DNA of 8,997 bases. It comes from Gemmatimonadota bacterium (GTDB lineage: Bacteria; JAAXHH01). The stretch lies in contig JAPOOT010000057.1 of NCBI GenBank assembly GCA_026713285.1, positions 1 through 8,997 on the forward strand. Reading direction: 5' to 3'. This document shows, piece by piece, positions 1-5,687 of the stretch; within the stretch, counting starts at the first letter, position 1; each line of letters opens with the position of its first letter. The notes under the pieces were generated by a model, which ran no database searches, was not told the DNA's origin, and worked only from the letters and a program-made list of their open reading frames with translations. A program made the position numbers and the translations under genes.

Positions 1-128
1 CCGGATCAGGACCGGGAGATCGGCGGAAGCATCTGCCGTACCGCCGGGCGCTGCAATAGGCCGGACGGGAGGGGCAGGCGGCCTGATCCAGCTCGCGGAG
101 TTAACCCCGGACAACTTCGAGCGCCCCC

Positions 129-971
129 TCAGACGGGACACTTCCAATTCAGGTCGCAACCCGCTTTTTCCAGGATGCGAACGCCTTCATTCCAGAACTG
201 GTCTATGTTGCCTACGCCATGCGAGTCGTCACCGGGCACCACGGCGATACCCATTTTCAGGGCCTGCTCGAGTACCGGTCCGGAGATGTAGGGCTCGGAC
301 TGGCCTTTTTTAAGCGCGGCCAGGTTGAAGTCCATGATTGACCCGAGATCCCGGATCGCTTCCAGGTTGCGTACGACCCGGTCCCACACGTAGGGCTTGA
401 CCAGGCGCGTCCTGTACTCGGGGTCGAAGATGCGGACCAGGTCGAAGTGGCCTATAACCTCGGGCGAGAGTGTCGCGATCACTTCGTACTGCCGGTCGAA
501 ATAGGCACAGTACAACTCGTTCACGCCCCCCGCAGCTTCGGCGGCGGTCCGGTACCATTCCGGCGAACCATCGAACAACTCGTCGTTGACATGATGGACG
601 GAGCCCACGATGTAGTCGGGCTCGAACTTATTCCTCGCCTCGGGCACCCAGTGCTCGTACCCGCTGTACGCCTCCGTTTCGAAAGCCACCAGGATCCTGA
701 TTTCCGAAGCGTACTTGTCCCGGAGACTGCGGCAGGCCGACATGTAGTCGATAAACCTCGCCTGTTGATCGGCGGCGTTCAACCCGGCGGCAAGCTCATC
801 GGGATAGCTTTGTTCATCCCGCTCCGGCGGCATGTGTTCGGTAATGCCCACCCAGGTGTATCCGTGGGCAATGTAAGCCCGGATGATGGCCTCCAGCGAG
901 TCTTCGGCGTGACAGCAGAACTGCCCGCTGTGGCCGCCGTGGACCGAGACGCGTTCAGGAGATGCCGCCAT
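129..971 (-). CDS. PHP-domain phosphoesterase, histidinol-phosphatase (HisK) type
   Basis: This predicted cytoplasmic metal-dependent phosphoesterase of the PHP superfamily has 280 residues, a normal length for HisK-type histidinol-phosphatases. Candidate metal ligands occur in the family order: His11 and His14 (VHGGHS), Glu45-His46 (GITEH), Glu98/Glu100 (AFETEAY), His126-His127 (GSVHH), His175/Asp177 (GHFD), and Asp248/Asp249 with His251 near the C terminus (PGDDSHGVGN). I chose the ATG at 971 because AAAGGA lies 5 nt upstream. The longer in-frame start at 1019 adds 16 unremarkable residues and has no Shine-Dalgarno site. The gene follows the sugar isomerase gene by 66 nt on the same strand and is probably the last of its block; it ends in TGA with no clear terminator. 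Known family members remove phosphate from L-histidinol phosphate, but no his genes are nearby. Action on another phosphorylated small molecule is an inference that fits the sugar-enzyme neighbours equally well. Confidence 0.82.
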   Translation of the reverse strand: MAASPERVSVHGGHSGQFCCHAEDSLEAIIRAYIAHGYTWVGITEHMPPERDEQSYPDELAAGLNAADQQARFIDYMSACRSLRDKYASEIRILVAFETEAYSGYEHWVPEARNKFEPDYIVGSVHHVNDELFDGSPEWYRTAAEAAGGVNELYCAYFDRQYEVIATLSPEVIGHFDLVRIFDPEYRTRLVKPYVWDRVVRNLEAIRDLGSIMDFNLAALKKGQSEPYISGPVLEQALKMGIAVVPGDDSHGVGNIDQFWNEGVRILEKAGCDLNWKCPV

Positions 972-976
972 GCCCG

Positions 977-982
977 TCCTTT
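977..982 (-). promoter_or_regulatory. Ribosome binding site deciding the start of the PHP gene
   Basis: On the minus strand AAAGGA ends 5 nt before the ATG at 971. The alternative start at 1019 has no comparable purine-rich motif, so this site sets the N terminus of the PHP-domain protein. Confidence 0.6.
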
Positions 983-1037
983 CTTCGATATGAACGTTGA
1001 TCAATACAGTGGCCGGCATCCGGGTTGCGTGGGCAAA

Positions 1038-1892
1038 CTACGCGATTCCCGCGGAGGTCCATGCCCGGTGCATGGCTTCCGAAGTCACCCTCAGGGCATC
1101 CTGCGAGGGCAGGGCGTTCACCCGCGCGCTGAATGGTTCCGCCGTGACCGGTCCATCATATGCCATGTCGCGCAGCACCCCGAGGAACCGGGATATGTCG
1201 AGGACGCCGGTCTCGCCGGGCAGGCACCGTTCGTGGTCGATCTGCTCGTCGATGGGGATCCCGGCCGGCGCGTCGTTGACGTGTATGTTGACCACGTCGC
1301 GATTGCCCAGTTTCGCCAGGTCATCCCAGGTCCCGTGAGACGTATACCAGTGCCACAGGTCCAGCAGAAGCCCCACGTTCGGCCCCAGGTCCCGGCATAG
1401 CTCCAACATGCCGTCCATGGTGCATATGAACGCGTGCTTCCTGTTCCTGCGCAGCGTTGCCGGACCGATGAACTCCAGCCCGAACCGGCAATCGTGCTCC
1501 CCGAGGATCTCGGCCACGGGTTTCATCCGTTCGACATGGAAGGCGTAGTTCGAGTCGAAATCCCGTTCATCCGAATACGGCATCACCACGGTGGTCGTCC
1601 GCAAGGCGCCGATCTCCCGCGCCATGGAGGCGTACGTCCGCAGCGCGGACAGTTCTTCCGTCCACTTGCTCCGCGCGCCGTGCCATTCGATCGGCAATCC
1701 CCAGTTCCCGGGCCGCTGGCCGGTCCCGTCAAAGCGTTCCTTTACCTCATCGAGCGAGGAACGCCGGACCAGTTCGGCCACAGCCGGCATGTCCAGATCG
1801 ACGCCGTCGAAGCCGTACCGTACCGCCATTTCCTGCGCTTCGGGAAGGGAAGCGCGTATGCCGATCATGCCTGGATTCAGGTTCTTGAACAT
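1038..1892 (-). CDS. Sugar phosphate isomerase/epimerase family protein (xylose isomerase-like TIM barrel)
   Basis: The 284-residue product belongs to the AP-endonuclease-2 / xylose isomerase-like TIM-barrel superfamily, whose members isomerise or epimerise sugars and polyol-derived ketoses with a divalent metal. Four candidate metal ligands stand at the ends of successive strands: Glu140 (FGLEFIG), Asp178 (LLLDLWHW), His204 (VNIHVND) and Glu252 (VTAEPFS). An LPGETGVLDI segment at about 224-233 matches the usual P-G-E/x-G-x-x-D loop. I start it at the ATG at 1892, which gives the N terminus MFKNLNPGMIGI. A GTG at 1988, 6 nt after the tyrS stop, would add 32 residues that do not look like this family. 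The ATG has no good Shine-Dalgarno site; a terminator-like hairpin with a T-run directly abuts it. The gene ends in TAG. Its substrate cannot be read from sequence, but the Gfo/Idh oxidoreductase in the same block suggests sugar or inositol-type chemistry. Confidence 0.82.
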   Translation of the reverse strand: MFKNLNPGMIGIRASLPEAQEMAVRYGFDGVDLDMPAVAELVRRSSLDEVKERFDGTGQRPGNWGLPIEWHGARSKWTEELSALRTYASMAREIGALRTTTVVMPYSDERDFDSNYAFHVERMKPVAEILGEHDCRFGLEFIGPATLRRNRKHAFICTMDGMLELCRDLGPNVGLLLDLWHWYTSHGTWDDLAKLGNRDVVNIHVNDAPAGIPIDEQIDHERCLPGETGVLDISRFLGVLRDMAYDGPVTAEPFSARVNALPSQDALRVTSEAMHRAWTSAGIA

Positions 1893-1927
1893 AAGAAAAC
1901 CCGCACAAGGCGGGAACAGGTGCAGGG
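1893..1927 (-). terminator. Terminator-like hairpin with T-run abutting the isomerase start codon
   Basis: Minus-strand reading between tyrS and the isomerase gene gives CCCGC-CTTGT-GCGGG (1914 to 1900) followed at once by TTTTCTT (1899-1893) and then the ATG. The same 3' arm can pair instead with an upstream arm at 1927-1920, as CCC-GCAC with GTGCGGG and one bulged T, giving 7 pairs. Both folds end at the T-run, as in intrinsic terminators. The stem is short, so termination may be weak. It could lower isomerase expression relative to tyrS, or mask the start of translation. Confidence 0.45.
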
Positions 1928-1994
1928 TAAAGGGTGTGGTCTGGAGGCGTACTCCATGTCGCGGTCTCGCGTTCGAGGCTGCCCGCACCGGGTC

Positions 1995-3227
1995 TCATCC
2001 GGTCTTGACGCGCTGAAATCGCTTCTTGCCGGCTCTCAGTAGCAGGACGCCTTCTTCGTCGAGATCACCTGTCCCGAGCATACGGTCGATGGCTGCCACC
2101 CGCTCGCCGTTGACGGAAGCGCCGCCCTGCTCGATCAGTCTGCGCACTTCACTCTTGCTCCTGCCCAACTCGGCTTCCACGAACAGATCGACCACGTTGA
2201 TGCCGGCTTCCAGCCGTCCCCGTCCGATCTCCACGGTGGGGACATCCTCTCCCCCTGCCTGCGCGCCGCCGAATACGCTCCGTGCGCCGCGCTCCGCCTG
2301 GACCGCCGCTTCCTCGCCGTGGGTGGTCTTCGTCGCCTCGAAGGCCAGGACGGACTTGGCATGGCGGATCTTCTCGCCCTTCAGGCCGCCGAGTTCCCGC
2401 ACCTGATCCATGGGCAGGAAGGTAAAATGGCCCAGGAGTCCTTCCACGTCCCGGTCGTCCACGTTGATCCAGAACTGGTAGAAGTCGTAGGGCGAGGTCA
2501 TCCCGGGATCGAGCCAGACGGCGCCTTCGGCCGTCTTCCCCATCTTCTTGCCGTCCGAAAGGGTCAGCAGGGGCGTGGTAACCGCCTGGGCAGCTTCCCG
2601 CTCCTTGCGCCGGATCAGGTCCACGCCGGCCACGATGTTCCCCCACTGGTCGTCGCCGCCGAACTGCATCGTGCAGCCGTACTCGCGGAACAGCATGAGG
2701 AAGTCGTAGGCCTGGAGGATCTGGTAGTTGAATTCCAGGAAGGTCAGGCCCGTTTCCATACGGGTCTTGTAGGCTTCGGCCGTCAGCATGCGGTTCACGC
2801 TGAAATGCTCGCCGATCTCCCGCAGAAACGTGATGTAGTTCAATTGGCGCAGCCATTCGGCGTTATTCACCATCAACGCCCGGCCGCCGTCAAAGTCAAG
2901 GTAACTGCTCAGTTGCTTCTTGATCCGGGTGATGTTCTGATCGATGGCGCCGGTCGTGAGTTGAGGACGGAGGGCGTCCTTGCCGCTCGGATCGGGAATC
3001 ATCGCCGTACCGCCGCCCACGAGGGCGATGGGTCTGTGTCCACCGCGCTGCACGTGGGCCAGCATCATGATCTGTACCAGATTGCCGATGTGCAGGCTTT
3101 TCCCCGTAGGATCGAAACCGATATAGCAGGTGACGGGTCCTTCGTCGAAAGCCTCGGCCACGGCCTCTTCGTTCGTGACCTGCGAGACGAATCCCCGTTC
3201 TTTCAATACCTCGAATGCGCTGGGCAT
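1995..3227 (-). CDS. tyrS: Tyrosyl-tRNA synthetase
   Basis: This class I aminoacyl-tRNA synthetase charges tRNA-Tyr with tyrosine in the cytoplasm. Its 410 residues are a normal length for the bacterial enzyme. The N-terminal Rossmann fold carries GFDPTG at 37-42 and the HIGH-type motif HIGN at 46-49. The tyrosine-binding region EFNYQILQAYDF (about 165-176) and QFGGDDQWGN (188-197) follow. The KMSKS-type loop is KMGKT at 228-232. A C-terminal S4-like RNA-binding domain covers about 343-405 (INVVDLFVEAELGRSKSEVRR, then SVNGERV). The ATG at 3227 is supported by GGAAGAA about 7 nt upstream, just past the stop of the preceding oxidoreductase gene; the gap is 16 nt, so the two are very likely cotranscribed. 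No T-box leader precedes it. Nothing essential is missing, so it is probably the housekeeping enzyme, although its neighbours are sugar-type metabolic genes. Confidence 0.97.
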   Translation of the reverse strand: MPSAFEVLKERGFVSQVTNEEAVAEAFDEGPVTCYIGFDPTGKSLHIGNLVQIMMLAHVQRGGHRPIALVGGGTAMIPDPSGKDALRPQLTTGAIDQNITRIKKQLSSYLDFDGGRALMVNNAEWLRQLNYITFLREIGEHFSVNRMLTAEAYKTRMETGLTFLEFNYQILQAYDFLMLFREYGCTMQFGGDDQWGNIVAGVDLIRRKEREAAQAVTTPLLTLSDGKKMGKTAEGAVWLDPGMTSPYDFYQFWINVDDRDVEGLLGHFTFLPMDQVRELGGLKGEKIRHAKSVLAFEATKTTHGEEAAVQAERGARSVFGGAQAGGEDVPTVEIGRGRLEAGINVVDLFVEAELGRSKSEVRRLIEQGGASVNGERVAAIDRMLGTGDLDEEGVLLLRAGKKRFQRVKTG

Positions 3228-3243
3228 GCTGGGTTCTTCCGGA

Positions 3244-4218
3244 TTACAGGGAAACGGACCGTCCCGTCCTCGATGATTCGTAGATGGCGAGGATCAGCGC
3301 GAGAGACTTCTTGGCCTCCTCGCCCGTTATGCGGGGCGTACCGCCATCGCGGACCGGTCCGATCATGTCCTCGATCACGTTCGCGGGGCCGTCGTAGGGG
3401 AAGGGATCCTCCATGGATTCGTCCGGTATGTGCCAGGTGGCCAGCCTGTTGCCGGCAGTGATGACCAATCCATCGGTGCCATGCAGTTCCACGCCGGCCG
3501 GGATGGTAACCGGACAGGTCGTCGTCCCGAGGATGGTTCCGACGGCCCCGCTCTTAAAGCGGATCATGGCCATGCCGAGGTCCTCGGACTCGATGTCGTG
3601 GTTGAACACCCCGATCTGTCCCTGTACGTTTTCGACCGGTCCCATGTACCAGACCAGCAGATCGATCTGATGGACGGACTGGTTGATCAGCGAGCCGCCG
3701 CCGTCCAGTTTCCAGGTCCCGTGCCAGCCCTTGTAGTAATCGTCGTTCCGGAACCACTTGAGCCGGACCTCGCCCAGGATCATTCTGCCGAGACGGCCCT
3801 CGTCCACGGCCTGCTTGACCCGGACGTTATCGGCCATGTACCGCGCTTCGAAGTCTATGGAGAGGATTACGCCGGCGTCCCGGCAGGCCTCGATCATGCG
3901 GTCCGCACGTTCCAGGTTCACATCGATCGGCTTCGTGGTGATCACGTGCTTGCCGGCCTGCGCGGCCTCCAAGGCGAAATCGGCGTGCGTACCGCTCGGG
4001 GTCATGACGTTGATGACGTCGATGTCGTCGCGATCGAGCAGACGCCTGTAGTCTTCGTACCAGTCGACGCCATAGTCTGAAGCCGCCTTCCGTCCTCGTT
4101 CTTCGTCCAGTTCGGCCACCGCCACGAGCCTGGCGCCGTCCGTCTCATGAATGCAACGGGCGCGCACGTTGCCCATACCAAGTCCAATCACGCCGAACCC
4201 GACGGTATCGGTGCTCAA
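3244..4218 (-). CDS. Gfo/Idh/MocA family NAD(P)-dependent oxidoreductase
   Basis: This 324-residue predicted cytoplasmic dehydrogenase belongs to the family that includes inositol 2-dehydrogenase and glucose-fructose oxidoreductase. The N-terminal Rossmann fold has the dinucleotide loop GVIGLGMGN (about 9-17). TPSGTHAD (73-80) and GKHVITTKPID (89-99) follow. The family's EKP motif is TKP here (95-97), so Glu is replaced by Thr. The C-terminal alpha/beta domain has GGGSLINQSVHQIDLL (173-188), with the conserved His183; the Asp often seen four residues earlier is Asn179, a common variant. The reading begins at a TTG at 4218 because a strong AGGAG lies 6 nt upstream and the upstream ATG pair is out of frame. 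It lies 88 nt after the unknown acidic gene and 16 nt before tyrS, in an apparent operon. It ends in TAA. The substrate is unknown; a sugar, polyol or inositol derivative is the family expectation. Confidence 0.9.
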   Translation of the reverse strand: MSTDTVGFGVIGLGMGNVRARCIHETDGARLVAVAELDEERGRKAASDYGVDWYEDYRRLLDRDDIDVINVMTPSGTHADFALEAAQAGKHVITTKPIDVNLERADRMIEACRDAGVILSIDFEARYMADNVRVKQAVDEGRLGRMILGEVRLKWFRNDDYYKGWHGTWKLDGGGSLINQSVHQIDLLVWYMGPVENVQGQIGVFNHDIESEDLGMAMIRFKSGAVGTILGTTTCPVTIPAGVELHGTDGLVITAGNRLATWHIPDESMEDPFPYDGPANVIEDMIGPVRDGGTPRITGEEAKKSLALILAIYESSRTGRSVSL

Positions 4219-4222
4219 GTAG

Positions 4223-4230
4223 ATCTCCTC
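4223..4230 (-). promoter_or_regulatory. Strong ribosome binding site for a TTG start
   Basis: The minus strand reads GAGGAGAT with the AGGAG core 6 nt before the TTG at 4218. This near-ideal Shine-Dalgarno site decides the non-ATG start of the Gfo/Idh oxidoreductase gene; the two ATGs just upstream lead out of frame to a stop. Confidence 0.7.
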
Positions 4231-4306
4231 ATCATTTTATTGGGAATTTCAGGTTCGATTCGGAACGGAATCAGGCCCACCGGACCGACGTGCGATGCAA
4301 CTCCAT

Positions 4307-4654
4307 TCATTCTTCGAACCGGCCCGAACCTACGGTCAGAAATTCGCCCGCCAGCAATTCGCGAAGGATTTCAACCTTGTCTCCCGTGCGCCGGTGCAGG
4401 TCCGACAGGACCTCCTCCCCGGCAAGCTCGTCGACGCAGCCGACGTGCTCCACGTATTCTGCTACGAGATCCTCGTTCCATTCTCCATCGATATTGGCGG
4501 TAACATAGACCGAAAAGGTTTTGATCGGCATGGGATACTCGTCCGGGATCATCACCTGAACGTCACGAATCACTTCATTCACCCGAATCGACTGAACGCT
4601 TTTGTCCTTCAACTCACTAATCATATCGTTGAGATCGGTGAATGTAAGCTTCAT
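4307..4654 (-). CDS. Small acidic protein of unknown function
   Basis: I do not recognise this 115-residue protein. It is strongly acidic: I count 25 Asp/Glu against 11 Lys/Arg. It has no signal peptide, membrane segment or zinc-binding cluster; the only cysteine is in the segment HVGCVDELAGEE (about 80-91). The first half alternates charged and hydrophobic residues in a way that suggests a mixed alpha/beta fold (RVNEVIRDVQVMIPDEYPMP, then KTFSVYVTANIDGEW). The second half looks helical (EDLVAEYVEHV, EVLSDLHRR, VEILRELLAG). The coding call rests on a strong GAGGAG site 7 nt before the ATG, a candidate promoter upstream and sensible composition. It is the first gene of the left minus-strand block, 88 nt before the Gfo/Idh gene. 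A small adaptor or regulatory protein is possible, but I have no evidence for a function. It ends in TGA. Confidence 0.75.
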   Translation of the reverse strand: MKLTFTDLNDMISELKDKSVQSIRVNEVIRDVQVMIPDEYPMPIKTFSVYVTANIDGEWNEDLVAEYVEHVGCVDELAGEEVLSDLHRRTGDKVEILRELLAGEFLTVGSGRFEE

Positions 4655-4661
4655 GGGAAGG

Positions 4662-4769
4662 CTCCTCTCCGGCCACGGGCCGTATACCTGCAGATCGGTA
4701 TGACAGCACTAGAATGAAGGTCGCTACGCGGGCGGTCCCGCTCAACCAATTGCGGCCCGAAAATTCGGG
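4662..4769 (-). promoter_or_regulatory. Run of four short hairpins in the leader of the unknown acidic gene
   Basis: Minus-strand order: CCCGAA-TT-TTCGGG (4769-4756); GCGGG-ACCG-CCCGC (4741-4728); ATACC, 8-base loop, GGTAT (4701-4684); CGGCC-CGT-GGCCG (4682-4670). The last ends one base before the GGAGAGGAG run whose GAGGAG (4667-4662) is the ribosome binding site. All stems are perfect but only 5-6 pairs. By rough estimate about one such hairpin would be expected by chance in this length of GC-rich DNA, so the excess is modest. There is no T-run and I recognise no known riboswitch. It may be a translational control leader or simply GC-rich sequence. Confidence 0.3.
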
Positions 4770-4798
4770 AATTCCTTTCGTGGCGTTTATCTGTTCTA

Positions 4799-4827
4799 AG
4801 GCTACGCGGAGGGTGCGGGGATGTCAA
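4799..4827 (-). promoter_or_regulatory. Candidate sigma70-type promoter for the left operon
   Basis: The minus strand has a perfect -35 box TTGACA (4827-4822), a 17-base spacer and a weak -10 box TAGCCT (4804-4799, 3 of 6 consensus bases). Transcription would start near 4792, giving a leader of about 138 nt before the unknown acidic gene. The -35 match and spacing are good; the -10 is the weak point. Confidence 0.45.
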
Positions 4828-4930
4828 GCGGTTTTTGGCCGGAATACGCATGGATTTCCACGGCCCCGCACACCCCCCGGACTGCCTCCCCGATCCATTC
4901 GCGAAACGATGAATTGCGACGAGTCCGTCC

Positions 4931-4959
4931 TTGACACGGCCGCCGGGGTTTCCTACTTT
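4931..4959 (+). promoter_or_regulatory. Candidate sigma70-type promoter for the GNAT gene
   Basis: A perfect TTGACA at 4931-4936 is followed, after exactly 17 bases, by TACTTT at 4954-4959 (3 of 6 consensus bases). Transcription would start near 4966, about 90 nt before the GNAT start codon. The architecture matches the promoter candidate on the opposite strand. Confidence 0.5.
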
Positions 4960-5055
4960 GGCTACGATTGAATACCGGAGCATGTGACGTAAGTTAGCGC
5001 CCGCTCAATAACTGTTTTAGACCATCCGAGGGCACGTAGCGGAAGGGAGAACTCC

Positions 5056-5643
5056 ATGCTGGATGAAATCCTCGCCCAGGAATATCCAAAGACAGAAAAG
5101 CTTAAGAACGGCGCGAAGGTTACGATCCGCCCGCTGGAGTCGGACGACGTGGAAGCGCTCTATGTGTTTTTTCAGTCGATTCCGCGCAAGGATCGGATCT
5201 TCCTGAAGGACGATATACGGGACAAAAGCATCATCGAGGGCTGGTGCAACAATATCGACTGGGACATTGTCATACCGATCGTGGCGATCGTGGACGGCGA
5301 AATCGTTGCCGAGGTATCGCTGCATCGCGAGCGCCGCGGCTGGAAGAGCCATATCGGGAAACTGCGCCTGGTCGTTCACCCCGAATACCGCCGCCAGGGC
5401 CTGGCGGTCGAGATGGTAAACGAGGTGATCTCCGTCGCCCTTCACACCGGTTCCATCGAGCAGCTCAATGCCGAATGCATGGTGGATGCCCAGCGTGGCG
5501 CGATCCTGTTGCTGCAACTGGTCGGTTTCGTGCAGCGCGCCCTTCTGCCCGACCAGGTCCGCGACATCGAGGGCAGCCTGCACGACCTGGCCCTGCTGTC
5601 CTATACCCTCCGCGATCAGGAAGACTTCCCGGCGCTCGACTAG
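5056..5643 (+). CDS. GNAT family N-acetyltransferase
   Basis: This 195-residue predicted cytoplasmic acyltransferase moves an acetyl group from acetyl-CoA to an amine. The GNAT core starts at VTIRPLESDDVEAL (about 22-35). VAEVSLHRE (84-92) gives the central strand. Motif A is LRLVVHPEYRRQGLAVEMV (103-121) with the CoA-pyrophosphate loop R-R-Q-G-L-A at 112-117, fitting R/Q-x-x-G-x-G/A. The C-terminal part ends with GFVQRALLPDQVRDIEG and a short acidic tail. AGGGAGA about 5 nt before the ATG supports this start, and a TTGACA-type promoter lies upstream. It is monocistronic, divergent from the left block and convergent with the DUF72 gene, 44 nt away. It ends in TAG, showing that amber codons serve as stops in this genome. 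The length and lack of an antibiotic-binding signature do not reveal the substrate; small molecules or protein lysines are both possible. Confidence 0.9.
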   Translation: MLDEILAQEYPKTEKLKNGAKVTIRPLESDDVEALYVFFQSIPRKDRIFLKDDIRDKSIIEGWCNNIDWDIVIPIVAIVDGEIVAEVSLHRERRGWKSHIGKLRLVVHPEYRRQGLAVEMVNEVISVALHTGSIEQLNAECMVDAQRGAILLLQLVGFVQRALLPDQVRDIEGSLHDLALLSYTLRDQEDFPALD

Positions 5644-5650
5644 CGCTCTT

Positions 5651-5674
5651 CCGGCTCTGGACCGGCGCCGGCCG
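5651..5674. terminator. Possible weak terminator at a convergent gene junction
   Basis: The 44-base gap between the GNAT and DUF72 stop codons holds CCGGC (5651-5655) able to pair with GCCGG (5667-5671), and the 10-base self-complementary CCGGCGCCGG (5662-5671), followed by ATTCTTG. Position between two 3' ends favours a terminator. There is no clean T-run on either strand, so confidence is low. Confidence 0.3.
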
Positions 5675-5687
5675 ATTCTTGTATAAC

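Larger units (their letters stand above)
4655..5055. other. Divergent intergenic region with promoters for both flanking genes
   Basis: This 401-base stretch separates the minus-strand unknown acidic gene from the plus-strand GNAT gene. Open frames here have unlikely composition and no convincing start, so I call none. It holds a TTGACA-type promoter candidate on each strand, pointing away from one another with the -35 boxes about 103 bases apart. It also contains the structured minus-strand leader and an 8-base perfect palindrome TTCGCGAA at 4898-4905, about 25 bases before the plus-strand -35 box. The palindrome could be an operator half-site pair, but it is short enough to be chance. Confidence 0.6.

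Noticed and set aside
1..128. Possible gene end or terminator at the left edge, with an 8-base inverted repeat GGATCAGG (3-10) and CCTGATCC (82-89)
   Set aside because: No frame shows a recognisable protein end, the repeat arms are 70 bases apart without a T-run, and chance easily explains one such pair.
447..1400. Long plus-strand open frame of 317 codons opposite the PHP and isomerase genes
   Set aside because: It spans two well-supported minus-strand genes, lacks family motifs, and is the expected by-product of GC-rich codon use.
1893..1988. GTG start at 1988 for the isomerase gene
   Set aside because: It would add 32 residues unlike the family and run through the hairpin; the family-like start is MFKNLNPG at 1892.
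2319..3461. Plus-strand open frame of 380 codons opposite tyrS and the oxidoreductase gene
   Set aside because: tyrS and the Gfo/Idh gene are unmistakable on the minus strand; the antisense frame has a composition typical of a shadow and no convincing domain.
4257..4272. Short inverted repeat GATTC-6-GAATC between the acidic gene and the oxidoreductase gene
   Set aside because: Five-base arms without a T-run are expected by chance and do not support a terminator or operator.
4728..4745. T-box-like GGGACCGC on the minus strand upstream of an operon containing tyrS
   Set aside because: Only part of the T-box consensus is present, no specifier loop or terminator/antiterminator pair is visible, and tyrS is the third gene.
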